A stretch of DNA of 64,000 bases from Rhizobium sp. BT03 (GCF_030053155.1 NZ_CP125640.1:1364001-1428000); one strand, 5' to 3'; shown: positions 26,052-34,197, numbered from the stretch's first letter. Numbers and translations: made by a program. Notes: generated by a model from the letters alone, not told the origin.

Positions 26052-26219
26052 CCAGAGACCGTTCCCGACATCTCTTCCTGGTCTGCCCTTCGTGGCCAAT
26101 GCGGCGCCGTAACCCATGGTTGGCTCCCGCATTCCTGTAACTTCCCGGGCCCGATAGGCGCAATTCCGTGATGGCTGAACGCCCCGGATCGCCTCCCCGG
26201 TCAAGACCAGAGAACGATC

Positions 26220-27746
26220 ATGACCCTCATCAATATCCGCAATCTCGGCGTGACGCTGAGCAATCCGCTGTTTTCGAAACTCAATCTCGTCGTCAATTCA
26301 GGCGACCGCATCGGCCTCGTCGCGGCCAACGGACGGGGGAAATCGACTCTGCTTGCCTGCATCACCGGCGCGTTGGAGCCGAGCGAAGGCGAGATCACCA
26401 AGGCCCGCGGGCTGACCGTCGGCCATGTCGCGCAGAACGTGCCGGCCGCCCTCTTCGACACGCCGTTTTACGATGCTGTGCTGCAGGCGCTGCCGGCCGA
26501 TCAGGCCGAAAGCGAAAGCTGGCGGGTCGATGTGGTGCTGGACTCGCTCGAGGTGCCGGAGGTGATGCGTTCCCGGCCGCTGCAGCAGTTGAGCGGCGGA
26601 TGGCAGCGGCTTGCCATGCTGGCCCGCACGTGGGTGAGCGAACCCGACGTGCTGTTGCTCGACGAGCCGACCAACCATCTCGACCTCGAAAAAATCGCGC
26701 AGCTGGAGGGCTGGCTCAATGCGCTGCCGCGCGACGTGCCGGTCATCCTCTCCAGCCATGACCGCGCCTTCCTCGATGCGACGACCAACCGGACGCTGTT
26801 CCTGCGGCCGGAGCAATCGCCGGTCTTCGCCCTGCCCTATAGCAGGGCGCGCGCCGCCCTCGACGAGGTCGACGCCTCCGATGCCCGGCGTTACGAGCGC
26901 GACATGAAGACAGCCGAGCAATTGCGCAAGCAGGCGGCCAAGCTCAACAATATCGGCGTCAATTCCGGCAGCGACCTGCTCGTCGTCAAGACGAAGCAAT
27001 TGAAGCAGCGGGCGGAGAAGCTGGAGGATGCGGCAAAACCCGCGCATCTCGAACGCTCGGCCGGCGCCATCCGGCTTTCCAACCGCGGCACCCATGCCAA
27101 GGTGCTGGTGACGCTGGAGGATGCGGCGGTGACGACGCCGGATGGCACGCTGCTGTTCAAGACCGGCCGGCAGTTCATCTGCCAGGGCGACCGGATCGTG
27201 CTGCTCGGCCTTAACGGCGCGGGCAAATCGCGGCTGGTCTTGATGCTGAAGCAGGCGATCGAAAGACCGGAGACAGCTCGGGATGGTATCAAGGCGACGC
27301 CGTCCGTTGTTCTCGGCTATGGCGATCAGGCGCTTGCCGATCTTGCCGATACCGACACGCCGATCGGCACGATCATCCGCCGCTTCGATGTCGGCGATCA
27401 GCGGGCACGCGCCCTGCTGGCCGGTGCCGGCATGACGATCGACATGCAGGCAAAGCCGATCGGCCAGCTTTCCGGCGGCCAGAAGGCGCGGCTCGGCATG
27501 CTGGTGCTCAGGCTGACCGAGCCGAATTTCTATCTGCTCGACGAGCCGACCAACCATCTCGACATCGAGGGACAGGAAGCGCTGGAGAGCGAGTTGATGG
27601 CGCATGAGGCGAGCTGCCTGCTGGTCTCGCACGACCGCAGCTTCGTGCGGGCGGTGGGAAACCGGTTCTGGCTGATCGAGAAGAAGAAGCTGGTGGAGGT
27701 GGAGAGCCCGGAAGGGTTCTTCACTTCGGTGGGATCAGAGGGGTGA
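26220..27746 (+). CDS. ABC-F family ATPase (second copy)
   Basis: 508 residues. The first ABC domain has AANGRGKSTLL, LSGGWQRLAML and VLLLDEPTNHLD. The second has GLNGAGKSRLV, LSGGQKARLGML and FYLLDEPTNHLD. The basic linker (about 225-290, many Lys/Arg/Gln) suits a ribosome-E-site arm, and no membrane helices occur. It differs clearly from the first ABC-F protein, so they are paralogues, not a recent copy. The second Walker A lacks the usual T/S-T (KSRLV), a mild departure. The long structured leader suggests inducible expression, as in antibiotic-resistance ABC-F genes. Confidence 0.9.
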   Translation: MTLINIRNLGVTLSNPLFSKLNLVVNSGDRIGLVAANGRGKSTLLACITGALEPSEGEITKARGLTVGHVAQNVPAALFDTPFYDAVLQALPADQAESESWRVDVVLDSLEVPEVMRSRPLQQLSGGWQRLAMLARTWVSEPDVLLLDEPTNHLDLEKIAQLEGWLNALPRDVPVILSSHDRAFLDATTNRTLFLRPEQSPVFALPYSRARAALDEVDASDARRYERDMKTAEQLRKQAAKLNNIGVNSGSDLLVVKTKQLKQRAEKLEDAAKPAHLERSAGAIRLSNRGTHAKVLVTLEDAAVTTPDGTLLFKTGRQFICQGDRIVLLGLNGAGKSRLVLMLKQAIERPETARDGIKATPSVVLGYGDQALADLADTDTPIGTIIRRFDVGDQRARALLAGAGMTIDMQAKPIGQLSGGQKARLGMLVLRLTEPNFYLLDEPTNHLDIEGQEALESELMAHEASCLLVSHDRSFVRAVGNRFWLIEKKKLVEVESPEGFFTSVGSEG

Positions 27747-27756
27747 GGGGTTATAG

Positions 27757-27776
27757 GGGGCGTGCCGTGACGCCCC
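27757..27776 (+). terminator. GC hairpin after the second ABC-F gene
   Basis: GGGGCGT (27757-27763) pairs with ACGCCCC (27770-27776) around a six-base loop, ten bases after the stop. There is no T-run, so it is a weak candidate. Confidence 0.4.
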
Positions 27777-27909
27777 TCCTCCGCCATCGGGCTCGCAACA
27801 AATCTCAACGTTAAAAGACACTCCGCAATATCGGCATGGCGCATGTTCCTGAGAGCCGGGCGGTGTCGCGACCGCCCTTTTTCGCTCCCAATGAACACGA
27901 GGCATTTTC

Positions 27910-28524
27910 ATGCATATCAGATTTATCGCCTGCGCCGCTCTGGCGCTTGCGGCCGCCGTTCCGGCCGTTGCCGCCGACCTCACCTACGAAACGCCGGCTC
28001 CCGCCGCCGGGCAGGTATCTTCGGCTTATGATTGGTCGGGCTTCTATCTCGGCGGCCAGGGCGGATATTCCTGGAGCCAGACGAAGATCCTCGGCTCGGA
28101 TCAGAATAGCGACGGCGGCACGGCAGGCCTCTATGCCGGCTATAATTTCCAATCCGGAAATATCGTCTACGGCATCGAGAACGACTTCAATTACAACTTC
28201 GAGAAAAAGGGCGATGCGAACCTCGAATGGGATGCATCCGGCCGCGCGCGGGTCGGTTACGCCCTGGATCGAACCCTGTTCTTCGCAACGGCGGGTGTGG
28301 CGGCCGGCGGCGGCAAGGTCGACATTCCCGCCGCCGGGAAGAAGGATGGCATCCTGATCGGCTGGACGGCCGGCGGCGGCATCGAACACGCCGTCACCAA
28401 CCATATTCTGGTGCGCGGCGAGTATCGCCATTCCGATTTCGGCAACAAGGACTTCGGCTCGGCCATCGGCGATGTCGGCGCCACGCAGGACAAGGTTCTC
28501 TTCGGGACGAGCTATAAGTTCTGA
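27910..28524 (+). CDS. Outer-membrane beta-barrel protein, Omp25/RopB family
   Basis: 204 residues. The signal peptide (residues 1-22, cleavage after AVAA) is followed by a short Pro/Ala linker and an eight-stranded barrel that begins DWSGFYLGGQGGYSW and ends in the aromatic C-terminal signature (DKVLFGTSYKF) recognised by the Bam machinery. Repeated GxxAGYNF and ARVGYAL strands match the rhizobial RopB / Brucella Omp25-Omp31 group, which gives the outer membrane stability and host-interaction properties. It is monocistronic. Confidence 0.9.
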   Translation: MHIRFIACAALALAAAVPAVAADLTYETPAPAAGQVSSAYDWSGFYLGGQGGYSWSQTKILGSDQNSDGGTAGLYAGYNFQSGNIVYGIENDFNYNFEKKGDANLEWDASGRARVGYALDRTLFFATAGVAAGGGKVDIPAAGKKDGILIGWTAGGGIEHAVTNHILVRGEYRHSDFGNKDFGSAIGDVGATQDKVLFGTSYKF

Positions 28525-28540
28525 GGGCCGCGCTGCGCCT

Positions 28541-28681
28541 GCCCCTCACCCTAGCCCTCTCCCCGTAAAAAACGGGGAGAGGGGACGTGCCCTGCGAGGC
28601 GTGAGTGAGGGACGGAGAGGTTGCAACATATTCCCTTCTCCCCGCGCGCGGGGAGAAGGTGCCGGCAGGCGGATGAGGGGC
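28541..28681. repeat. RIME-type intergenic repeat (copy 2)
   Basis: It has the same boundary and internal hairpins as the 17080 copy (GCCCCTCACCCTAGCCCTCT ... GGCGGATGAGGGGC). It lies between the tail-to-tail Omp and VOC genes, beginning 17 bp after the Omp stop. Confidence 0.85.
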
Positions 28682-28700
28682 TACGGTTGACGTCAACAGC

Positions 28701-29480
28701 CTACCGCTTCGGCGCCACCAGGCAGAAGAAGGCGCCTTGCGGGTCCGTCGCCTGGATGATCCAGCTGCCGCCGGGGACTTCCATCGGGCCGTTGACGACC
28801 TTGCCGCCGCCTGAGGTGAGGCGTTCGATTGCGGCATCAAGCGCCGGCACGATGAAATAATAGCACCAGAAGGGCATCGGCATATTGTCCGGCTTGGTCA
28901 TCATGCCGCCGATCTGCCGGCCATTGCGGGCGAAGAGGTAGTAGACGCCCATCGGACCCATGTCCATTTCGCTGTCCTTCGTCCAGCCGAACAGCTTGGA
29001 ATAGAAGGCGACGGCGTCCTTGCCGTTGCCGGCGTAGAGTTCGTGCCAGCCGATATTGCCTGGCGCATCGGGGGCCAGTTCCGGCCAGGTTTTGTCCATC
29101 GGCGCCGGCGTCATGATGCAGAGCACTGCGCCATGCGGATCGGCGACGACGGCGAAGCGGCCGATGCCCGGGATGTCGTCCGGCGGACGGCGGACCGATC
29201 CGCCATTGGCGGCGAAATCCTTCGCCGACTGGTCGACGTCGTCGACATCGACATAACCCGTCCAGTTCGGCGGGATGCCCTGGCCTTCGAGTTCGGCCGG
29301 AAACTCCATCAGGCCGGCAACGCCGATGCCGTTCGCCTCGAAGATCGTATAGGTCGGCATGCCCTCCACTTTCATCTCGGAGGTGGTCCAGCCGACCACC
29401 GAGCTGTAGAATTTCGCGGCAGCCGATGTGTCGGGGGTCATCAATTCGCACCAGATGAACTTTCCATGCGTCTCAGACAT
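28701..29480 (-). CDS. VOC-family protein with two glyoxalase-like domains
   Basis: 259 residues made of two vicinal-oxygen-chelate domains. The first spans about 5-120 (GKFIWCELMTPDTSAAAKFYSSVVGWTTSEM) and the second about 130-255 (GNIGWHELYAGNGKDAVAFYSKLFGWTKDSEMD). The paired start motifs with F/WxE-L and FY-x3-x-GW are characteristic of the family that includes hydroxylase CFP30B-like proteins. The metal ligands are partly present; the substrate is unknown. It is close to the DUF1579 and DUF899 genes on the same strand, 54 bp away, and could form an operon with them. Confidence 0.85.
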   Translation of the reverse strand: MSETHGKFIWCELMTPDTSAAAKFYSSVVGWTTSEMKVEGMPTYTIFEANGIGVAGLMEFPAELEGQGIPPNWTGYVDVDDVDQSAKDFAANGGSVRRPPDDIPGIGRFAVVADPHGAVLCIMTPAPMDKTWPELAPDAPGNIGWHELYAGNGKDAVAFYSKLFGWTKDSEMDMGPMGVYYLFARNGRQIGGMMTKPDNMPMPFWCYYFIVPALDAAIERLTSGGGKVVNGPMEVPGGSWIIQATDPQGAFFCLVAPKR

Positions 29481-29533
29481 CGTACTCTCCCTTTAGAGGC
29501 GCCCCTTTTTCCGAGGCTCGAGCGCCGTGATTG

Positions 29534-29998
29534 TCAGATCTTGCGGGCGTAATGCGCTTCCATGAACTGTTTCCAGGCGCCATCCGGCTGCCTGGCGCTG
29601 GAGATGAAGGTGCGGTGATCGGCGTCGACAAAGGCGATCTGCTCGCGATAATCGGCAAGACCTTCGCCGTTGAAGTCTGGCCCTGTCGTATAGAGGTCCA
29701 AGACGTTGCCGGAGGCGTCGAGCTCGCCCTCATAGACCCACATAAAGTCCATCATGCTGCCGATCCAGCTGCCGACATATTTGCCCTTGGCGGCGTTGTA
29801 GCCGAGCGTCAGGATGCTGGTGGCCTGCTTGCCATCCGGCATGCTGCCGGTGCCCTCGGCGACGAACCAGATGCCGTGCAGCGAGCGAACGGTCTCCGTC
29901 CAGGGCTCGCCGCCGGACATTTCGGGCGCGGTGACGGTCCAGTCGCCGACCAGTCTTTCAAGAAAGGAATGTTCCTTCAGCACTTCCGCGGTCTTCAT
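29534..29998 (-). CDS. DUF1579-family protein
   Basis: 154 residues from the second of two adjacent ATGs, which has the better spacing to AAGGGAG. The sequence LVGDWTVTAPEMSGGEPWTETVRSLHGIWFVAEGTG, then ILTLGYNAAKGKYVGSWIGSMMDFMWVYEGELDASG, is the lipocalin-like DUF1579 pattern (G-x-W near the N-terminus, W-x-D/E strands). It probably binds a small hydrophobic ligand; function unknown. It sits between VOC and DUF899 genes, all minus strand. Confidence 0.8.
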   Translation of the reverse strand: MKTAEVLKEHSFLERLVGDWTVTAPEMSGGEPWTETVRSLHGIWFVAEGTGSMPDGKQATSILTLGYNAAKGKYVGSWIGSMMDFMWVYEGELDASGNVLDLYTTGPDFNGEGLADYREQIAFVDADHRTFISSARQPDGAWKQFMEAHYARKI

Positions 29999-30170
29999 CA
30001 TCCTTCTCCCTTGCGTGATATTGGCCAATGGCTTTGTCGGCGCAATTCCGGGAAGCCGTTTCGCGACTTTCCCGGCAGAACCGCTGCGTAGGTCTGCTGG
30101 AATTTGCGCTGGCGAGTTAGGCATGATGCCGGTCGAAAACCGCCCGGGCTTTTCGCCATCATGCTCCGGC

Positions 30171-30899
30171 TCAGTGACAGCAGGATGGCGCCTTGGGGGC
30201 CTCCTCGTATTCGTCATGACGGCGCACGAAATTCATCGTGCTGTCCTCATTGCGGCCCTTCGGGGCGCGGTCGAGGATCATCAGGGTGCCGATCAGTTCC
30301 TCCGGCCCGCGGGCATAACTCGAATAGGTATGGAAGACCTCGCCCTTGTCGTTGCGGTAGAAGGCGCTCAGCCCCGGCAGTTCGTCATGGGCCTCGGCCG
30401 GCTCGATAGCAGTGAAATTGTAGAGGACCTTGTCTTTGGCAAGGTCCTCTGGGCTGAAAGAGACGTGATAATCGAAATTGAAATCGCTGCCGAAGGACGA
30501 GACCCAGGGGAATTTCCAGCCCATGCGGCTTTTGTAGGCGGTGATCTTGTCGAGCGGCGCACGTGAGACGGCGACCCAGGTGACGTCGTGATGGTTGAGA
30601 TGAGGCAGCGCACCGTCCACATGATCGCACAGGAAGGAGCAGCCGGGGCAGCCGGCATCCCAATCCGGTCCGAGCATGAAATGGTAGATCAGCAGCTGGC
30701 TGCGGCCATCGAAAAGATCGGCGAGCGACTTCCTGCCCTCGGGCGTGTCGAAGATGTAATCCTTGTCGACCCTCACCCAGGGCAGCGCCAGGCGGGCGGC
30801 ATTGACGCTGTCGCGCAGCCGCGTCGCCTCTTTTTCCTTCAAGAGCAGGGCACGGCGGGCCTCAAGCCATTGCTCACGGGACACAACCTCGTTCTGCAT
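30171..30899 (-). CDS. DUF899 thioredoxin-like protein
   Basis: 242 residues from ATG 30899. The thioredoxin-like core has a CPGCSFLCDH motif (about 89-98) in a context typical of DUF899 (FMLGPDWDAGCPGCSFLCDHVDGALPHLNHHDVTWVAVSRAPL). The C-terminus ends in CCH after a Pro/Ala stretch. The family is thought to be redox-active, and is often found beside MarR or AraC regulators. Here it is divergent from a MarR gene across an 86-bp region with a 12-bp palindrome, so redox- or ligand-responsive control is likely. Confidence 0.85.
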   Translation of the reverse strand: MQNEVVSREQWLEARRALLLKEKEATRLRDSVNAARLALPWVRVDKDYIFDTPEGRKSLADLFDGRSQLLIYHFMLGPDWDAGCPGCSFLCDHVDGALPHLNHHDVTWVAVSRAPLDKITAYKSRMGWKFPWVSSFGSDFNFDYHVSFSPEDLAKDKVLYNFTAIEPAEAHDELPGLSAFYRNDKGEVFHTYSSYARGPEELIGTLMILDRAPKGRNEDSTMNFVRRHDEYEEAPKAPSCCH

Positions 30900-30950
30900 G
30901 GGATGCGCCCTCCTCCGGCGCCACCGGCGAGCCGGCACATCTCCTTCTCC

Positions 30951-30979
30951 TTGACTAAATACATTGATATCAATAGAAA
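30951..30979 (+). promoter_or_regulatory. Promoter with embedded MarR-type palindrome
   Basis: TTGACT (30951-30956) and TAGAAA (30974-30979) are 17 bp apart and could be the -35 and -10 of the marR gene. The perfect palindrome ATTGATATCAAT (30963-30974) fills the spacer, the usual place for a repressor site. It may control the divergent DUF899 gene as well. Confidence 0.5.
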
Positions 30980-30985
30980 TGAAGC

Positions 30986-31507
30986 ATGTCAAATTCGGTT
31001 GAAATTCCTTTCTCTACAACGCTGCTGGTGCGCGATACCTGCCTCTGCCTGCATGCGCAGCGGGCGGCCCGGGCGCTCGCCCGGCTGTTCGACGACGCAC
31101 TGCGGCCGGCCGGGCTGACCAATGGGCAGTTTTCGCTGATGATGTCGCTGAACCGGCCGGAACCGCCGCCGATGGGACCGGTCGCCGCGCTGCTTGCCAT
31201 GGACCAGACGACGCTGACGGCGGCGCTGAAGCCGCTGCAGCGCAAAGGCTGGGTGATGGTGGTGGAAAATCCGGAGGACCGGCGCCGCCGGTTGCTTGTT
31301 CTCACGCCCGAAGGCAAGGCGGTGCTCGCAAGGGCGCTGCCGATCTGGAAAGAGACGCATGCGATGCTTGACGGCAGGTTGCCGGATGGCGGTTCGGCGC
31401 GGCTACGGCAGGAGTTGCTCGCGGTGTCCTGGATGGCGGTTGAGACGCCGAAATCGGCTGGGTCGCTGCGCCGGCCGCGTCACAACGGACGGGCGATGGG
31501 CGAGTAG
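30986..31507 (+). CDS. MarR-family transcriptional regulator
   Basis: 173 residues. The MarR winged helix is clear (LTNGQFSLMMSLNRPEPPPMGPVAALLAMDQTTLTAALKPLQRKGWVMVVENPEDRRRRLLVLTPEGKAVL, about 45-115), with the DRR wing. Two cysteines near the N-terminus (DTCLCLH) could sense oxidants. An extra basic C-terminal tail of about 25 residues is unusual. It is divergent from the DUF899 gene and probably represses it. Confidence 0.87.
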   Translation: MSNSVEIPFSTTLLVRDTCLCLHAQRAARALARLFDDALRPAGLTNGQFSLMMSLNRPEPPPMGPVAALLAMDQTTLTAALKPLQRKGWVMVVENPEDRRRRLLVLTPEGKAVLARALPIWKETHAMLDGRLPDGGSARLRQELLAVSWMAVETPKSAGSLRRPRHNGRAMGE

Positions 31508-31516
31508 GGCTGGCCT

Positions 31517-31656
31517 GCCCCTCATCCGCCTGCCGGCACCTTCGCCACGCTCGCGGGGCGAAGGGGGCAAGCCGCGACCTCTCCGTTCCCCACCAACCTC
31601 TCGCAGGGCACGTCCCCTCTCCCCGTTTTTACGGGGAGAGGGTTAGGGTGAGGGGC
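31517..31656. repeat. RIME-type intergenic repeat (copy 3, opposite orientation)
   Basis: The same element as at 17080 and 28541, but inverted (it begins GCCCCTCATCCGCCTGCCGGC and ends GGTTAGGGTGAGGGGC). It lies between the marR and ohr 3' ends. Confidence 0.85.
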
Positions 31657-31778
31657 TGCCATCGCGGATCGACGGCAATCCATACGCCGAGCACTGCGCT
31701 CATGTCAGCAGCAAGAAGGCGGCGGCATCCGCCCGAAGCAGGAAGCCGTCGCCCGCATTTTTTACTGGAAGCGCTTTA

Positions 31779-32201
31779 TCAGGCGACCGTGACCGGAACT
31801 TCGGTCGAGGTGCGCATGGCGTGGCTATAGGGGCAGACGATGTGGGCTGCGGCGGCGAGCTTTTCGGCGGTTTCGCGGTCGAGGCCGGGGATGTCGACCG
31901 TCAGGGCCACTTCGATGCCGAAGCCGGTGCCGTCTTCGCGCGGGCCGATGCCGACCTTGGCGGAGACCGTCGTTTCCTCGGGAATCTTGACCTTCTGCTG
32001 GCCTGCGACAAATTTCAGGGCACCGAGGAAGCAGGCGGAGTAGCCGGCGGCGAAGAGCTGCTCGGGATTGGTGCCGGTTGCGCCGTCGCCGCCGAGTTCC
32101 TTCGGAACGGTCAGCGTCACGTCCAGAACGCCGTTTTCAGAAACGGCGCGGCCGGCGCGGCCGCCGGTGGCAGAGGCTTTGGTCGTATAGAGAATAGGCA
32201 T
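31779..32201 (-). CDS. ohr: Organic hydroperoxide resistance protein
   Basis: 140 residues, the normal Ohr length. Both redox cysteines are present: YSACFLGAL (Cys near 56) and AAHIVCPYSHA (Cys near 121), with the catalytic Arg in the N-terminal GGRAGRA...LGGDGATGTNPEQLFAAGYSACF context. It reduces organic hydroperoxides with lipoyl-type thiols in the cytosol. The terminal domain and family motifs are complete. It is divergent from ohrR, with an OhrR box between. Confidence 0.95.
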   Translation of the reverse strand: MPILYTTKASATGGRAGRAVSENGVLDVTLTVPKELGGDGATGTNPEQLFAAGYSACFLGALKFVAGQQKVKIPEETTVSAKVGIGPREDGTGFGIEVALTVDIPGLDRETAEKLAAAAHIVCPYSHAMRTSTEVPVTVA

Positions 32202-32250
32202 GACGATCTCCTTTGGTTGGCCCTTCGATCGGGTTGATTTTAATTATCGC

Positions 32251-32263
32251 ACAATTAAATTGT
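32251..32263. promoter_or_regulatory. OhrR operator (ohr box)
   Basis: ACAATTAAATTGT, a perfect inverted repeat extended to GCACAATTAAATTGTACGC, matches the TACAATT-AAATTGTA box known for OhrR in related alphaproteobacteria. It lies about 50 bp upstream of ohr and 70 bp upstream of ohrR, able to control both. Confidence 0.8.
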
Positions 32264-32334
32264 ACGCAAGTGAATTTTGCAAATTGCATTTCGGCATGTA
32301 AAAGAAGACAATCGCAGGCTCAGGGATGTTGGAT

Positions 32335-32814
32335 ATGAAAGCGCAAACGGTAAAGACGATGGAGATACCGCAGGAGGAGAAACGGCTGGAAAAGCAGTTG
32401 TGCTTCGCGGTCTACGCGACGGCGCATGCCTTCACCCGCGCCTACAAGCCGATCCTCGACAGGGTGGGTCTCACCTATCCGCAATATCTGGTGATGCTGG
32501 TGCTGTGGGAACGCGGCGAACTGCCGGTAAAGACGATCGGCGAGCAGCTCGATCTCGATTCCGGCACGCTGTCGCCGCTGTTGAAACGGCTGGAGCAGAG
32601 CGGGCTGATCAAGCGCCTGCGTGACCTGCGCGACGAACGCCAGGTGATCGTGTCGCTGACCCCGAAAGGTGAGGCGATGAAAGGGGAGATCGATACGATC
32701 ATGACGGCGATCGGCCAAGCCGCCGGCTGCACGCTCGAGGAACTGGCAGCGATGCGTGACATGCTGCATCGGCTGCGGGGCAATCTCGGCCGGGCCGCCA
32801 CGAGCGGCGGCTGA
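32335..32814 (+). CDS. ohrR: OhrR, MarR-family organic peroxide sensor
   Basis: 159 residues from ATG 32335; the ATG nine bases upstream abuts the AGGG. The sensing cysteine is in KQLCFAVYATAHAF (about residue 20), followed by the conserved Tyr pair (AYKPIL, TYPQYLVMLVLWE). The winged helix is LPVKTIGEQLDLDSGTLSPLLKRLEQSGLIKRLRDLRDERQVIVSLT. It represses ohr and itself until the cysteine is oxidised by organic peroxide. An extra C-terminal Cys (TLEELAA region preceded by GCT) may give it a two-cysteine switch. Confidence 0.93.
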   Translation: MKAQTVKTMEIPQEEKRLEKQLCFAVYATAHAFTRAYKPILDRVGLTYPQYLVMLVLWERGELPVKTIGEQLDLDSGTLSPLLKRLEQSGLIKRLRDLRDERQVIVSLTPKGEAMKGEIDTIMTAIGQAAGCTLEELAAMRDMLHRLRGNLGRAATSGG

Positions 32815-32858
32815 CCGCATCCGCCGGGCCAGTCCAAAAACGGGTGTAGGCCTGAGGA

Positions 32859-33092
32859 TCAGGCCCGCTTCACAGCCGCCTTGGCCGGCGACCGGCGTTT
32901 CTTGGCAGGCGCCGCTTCAGGTGCTGCCTCGGCCTCCTGCTGCAGACGCAGGGCCTTCAGCTTTTCCGTCTTCTTGTCTCGGGCCGACGCCTCGGCCGCG
33001 ATGATGGCGCGCGCCGTGTGATCGGTCGCTTCCGCCTTGTCGCGAGACGAAAGCTTGGCGGGATTGAAGAATTCTCCCTTGGTGGCGGTCAT
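32859..33092 (-). CDS. Small basic Lys/Ala-rich protein
   Basis: 77 residues: an N-terminal half with KGEFFNPAKLSSRDKAEATDHTARAIIAAEASARDKKTEKLKALR helices and a C-terminal low-complexity Ala/Pro/Lys tail ending AKKRRSPAKAAVKRA. GAAAGGGG precedes the ATG. The tail resembles histone-H1-like or nucleic-acid-binding tails; no family assigned. It converges on ohrR. Confidence 0.6.
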   Translation of the reverse strand: MTATKGEFFNPAKLSSRDKAEATDHTARAIIAAEASARDKKTEKLKALRLQQEAEAAPEAAPAKKRRSPAKAAVKRA

Positions 33093-33198
33093 GTGCCCCT
33101 TTCTCAGGTGATGACGGAGGCTTTAGCCATGGCTAAGAGCCGTGATCCGCGGCCGGGCCGGCTGGCCGCGATGCCGCGGTTGGGCCGCGATGCCGGGA

Positions 33199-33435
33199 TT
33201 AGCGGGCGCGGAGAACCTTTTTCGGCGCCGGCAGCAGGCCTTCGCGCTGCAGCTTCTTGCGGGCAAGCTTGCGCTGGCGGCGAATGGCTTCGGCCTTTTC
33301 GCGGGCGCGCTTCTCGGACGGCTTTTCGAAAGCGCTGCGCGCCTTCATTTCCCGGAACAGGCCTTCCCGCTGCATCTTCTTCTTGAGCACGCGGAGCGCC
33401 TGATCGACGTTGTTATCCCTGACGAGAACCTGCAA
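33199..33435 (-). CDS. rpsU: 30S ribosomal protein S21
   Basis: 78 residues starting at a TTG (33435), giving [25 protein letters not shown], the exact N-terminus of alphaproteobacterial S21. AGGAAGGA lies nine bases ahead. Longer in-frame starts up to 33528 would add about 30 residues absent from the family. The basic helices ([37 protein letters not shown]) are typical. S21 helps the 30S subunit initiate by contacting the Shine-Dalgarno helix. This copy may be a paralogue, since rhizobia can carry more than one. It lies near cspA, suggesting cold or stress control. Confidence 0.93.
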   Translation of the reverse strand: MQVLVRDNNVDQALRVLKKKMQREGLFREMKARSAFEKPSEKRAREKAEAIRRQRKLARKKLQREGLLPAPKKVLRAR

Positions 33436-33491
33436 AACGATATCCTTCCTGTCGGCGGCCGGGCCGCGCTGTGATGGTAAAAACGGCGGGA

Positions 33492-33776
33492 CTACTTGCC
33501 CGTCCGAATGCTCGAAAACTTCAGCCAAGGCTCGGCGCCATCAGACTTGGCCACTGCCTCGGGGGAAGCCCTGGAGGGCGATTCCCCGGTATCGATGTCG
33601 GCCTCGGTGATGCGGCGCTCGAAATTCTCCGCGTCGAACCGGACGCGATATTGCACATGCCCGTGGTCGTTGGGCAGAATGCTGGCGATCCGGCACCGCT
33701 TATCGGCTTTCGCCGTACGAGTGAGGCCCGATTTCAGCACGATCATATCGCCGATTTGATAGTTTAGTCTGCCCAT
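33492..33776 (-). CDS. Conserved hypothetical protein (KOW/SH3-like)
   Basis: 94 residues from ATG 33776 ([18 protein letters not shown]), preceded by AAGGGA. The first 60 residues read as a small beta-barrel ([56 protein letters not shown]). Its pattern of charged turns resembles SH3/KOW-like folds, but I cannot name a family. The tail is Ser/Ala-rich. It lies between rpsU and cspA on the same strand and could be co-transcribed with rpsU. Confidence 0.65.
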   Translation of the reverse strand: MGRLNYQIGDMIVLKSGLTRTAKADKRCRIASILPNDHGHVQYRVRFDAENFERRITEADIDTGESPSRASPEAVAKSDGAEPWLKFSSIRTGK

Positions 33777-33858
33777 TTCAGCGTCCCTTGAACTCTTCGG
33801 CTGCTCGCCGGTCAATCAGAATAACCGCGGTCAATTCGGACATGCCAGCGATCAAAGC

Positions 33859-33883
33859 AAAAAGGCCGGGTTGGCACCCGACC
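33859..33883 (-). terminator. Rho-independent terminator for cspA
   Basis: Read on the minus strand: GGTCGGGT, loop GCCA, ACCCGGCC (one G-U pair), then TTTTT (33863-33859). It is a classic intrinsic terminator about 105 bp after the cspA stop. Confidence 0.8.
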
Positions 33884-33987
33884 TCTTCCAGCCACTCAGC
33901 CATTTCTCCGCCAGTCGGTCAGCTCGCTGCCAGTACATCCGTGGTCAGCGCGCCGCCAGCATCTGGACAGCATAGGCGAATGACAAA

Positions 33988-34197
33988 TCATGCGGCCTGA
34001 AGGTTGTCGGCTGCATTCTTGCCCGACTTCTTGTCGCGGACGAGATCATAGCGGATCTTCTGGCCTTCAACGAGTTCGCGCATGCCGGCGCGTTCGACCG
34101 CTGAAATGTGGACAAAAACATCCGTAGAACCATCATCGGGCTGAATGAAGCCAAAACCCTTGGTGCCATTGAACCATTTGACGACGCCTGAATTCAT
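33988..34197 (-). CDS. cspA: Cold-shock protein, CspA family
   Basis: 69 residues. RNP1 is KGFGFIQ and RNP2 is VFVHI, both on the five-stranded cold-shock barrel that binds single-stranded RNA/DNA. The start ATG 34197 has GGAGATCGTT upstream; longer in-frame extensions carry no fold. A leader of about 150-200 bp before the start, AT-rich at its far end, is consistent with the long untranslated regions that regulate cspA genes by temperature, though I did not fold it. Confidence 0.95.
   Translation of the reverse strand: MNSGVVKWFNGTKGFGFIQPDDGSTDVFVHISAVERAGMRELVEGQKIRYDLVRDKKSGKNAADNLQAA

Larger units (their letters stand above)
25813..26219 (+). promoter_or_regulatory. Long leader of the second ABC-F gene
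   Basis: The 407 bp between the remnant and the second ABC-F gene contain the duplicated spacer (25913-25968), a strong AAAGGAGGATCAC ribosome site, a 23-codon frame (25980-26051) with a hairpin over its 3' end, and a further AATGCGG/CCGCATT pairing (near 26097-26136). The ABC-F gene itself has only a weak AGAGAACG site. This is the layout of a translational or transcriptional attenuator. Confidence 0.55.

Noticed and set aside
28686..28697. Palindrome GTTGACGTCAAC as an operator
   Set aside because: It lies just after a repeat and at the 3' side of the VOC gene, with no start near; more likely chance or repeat debris.
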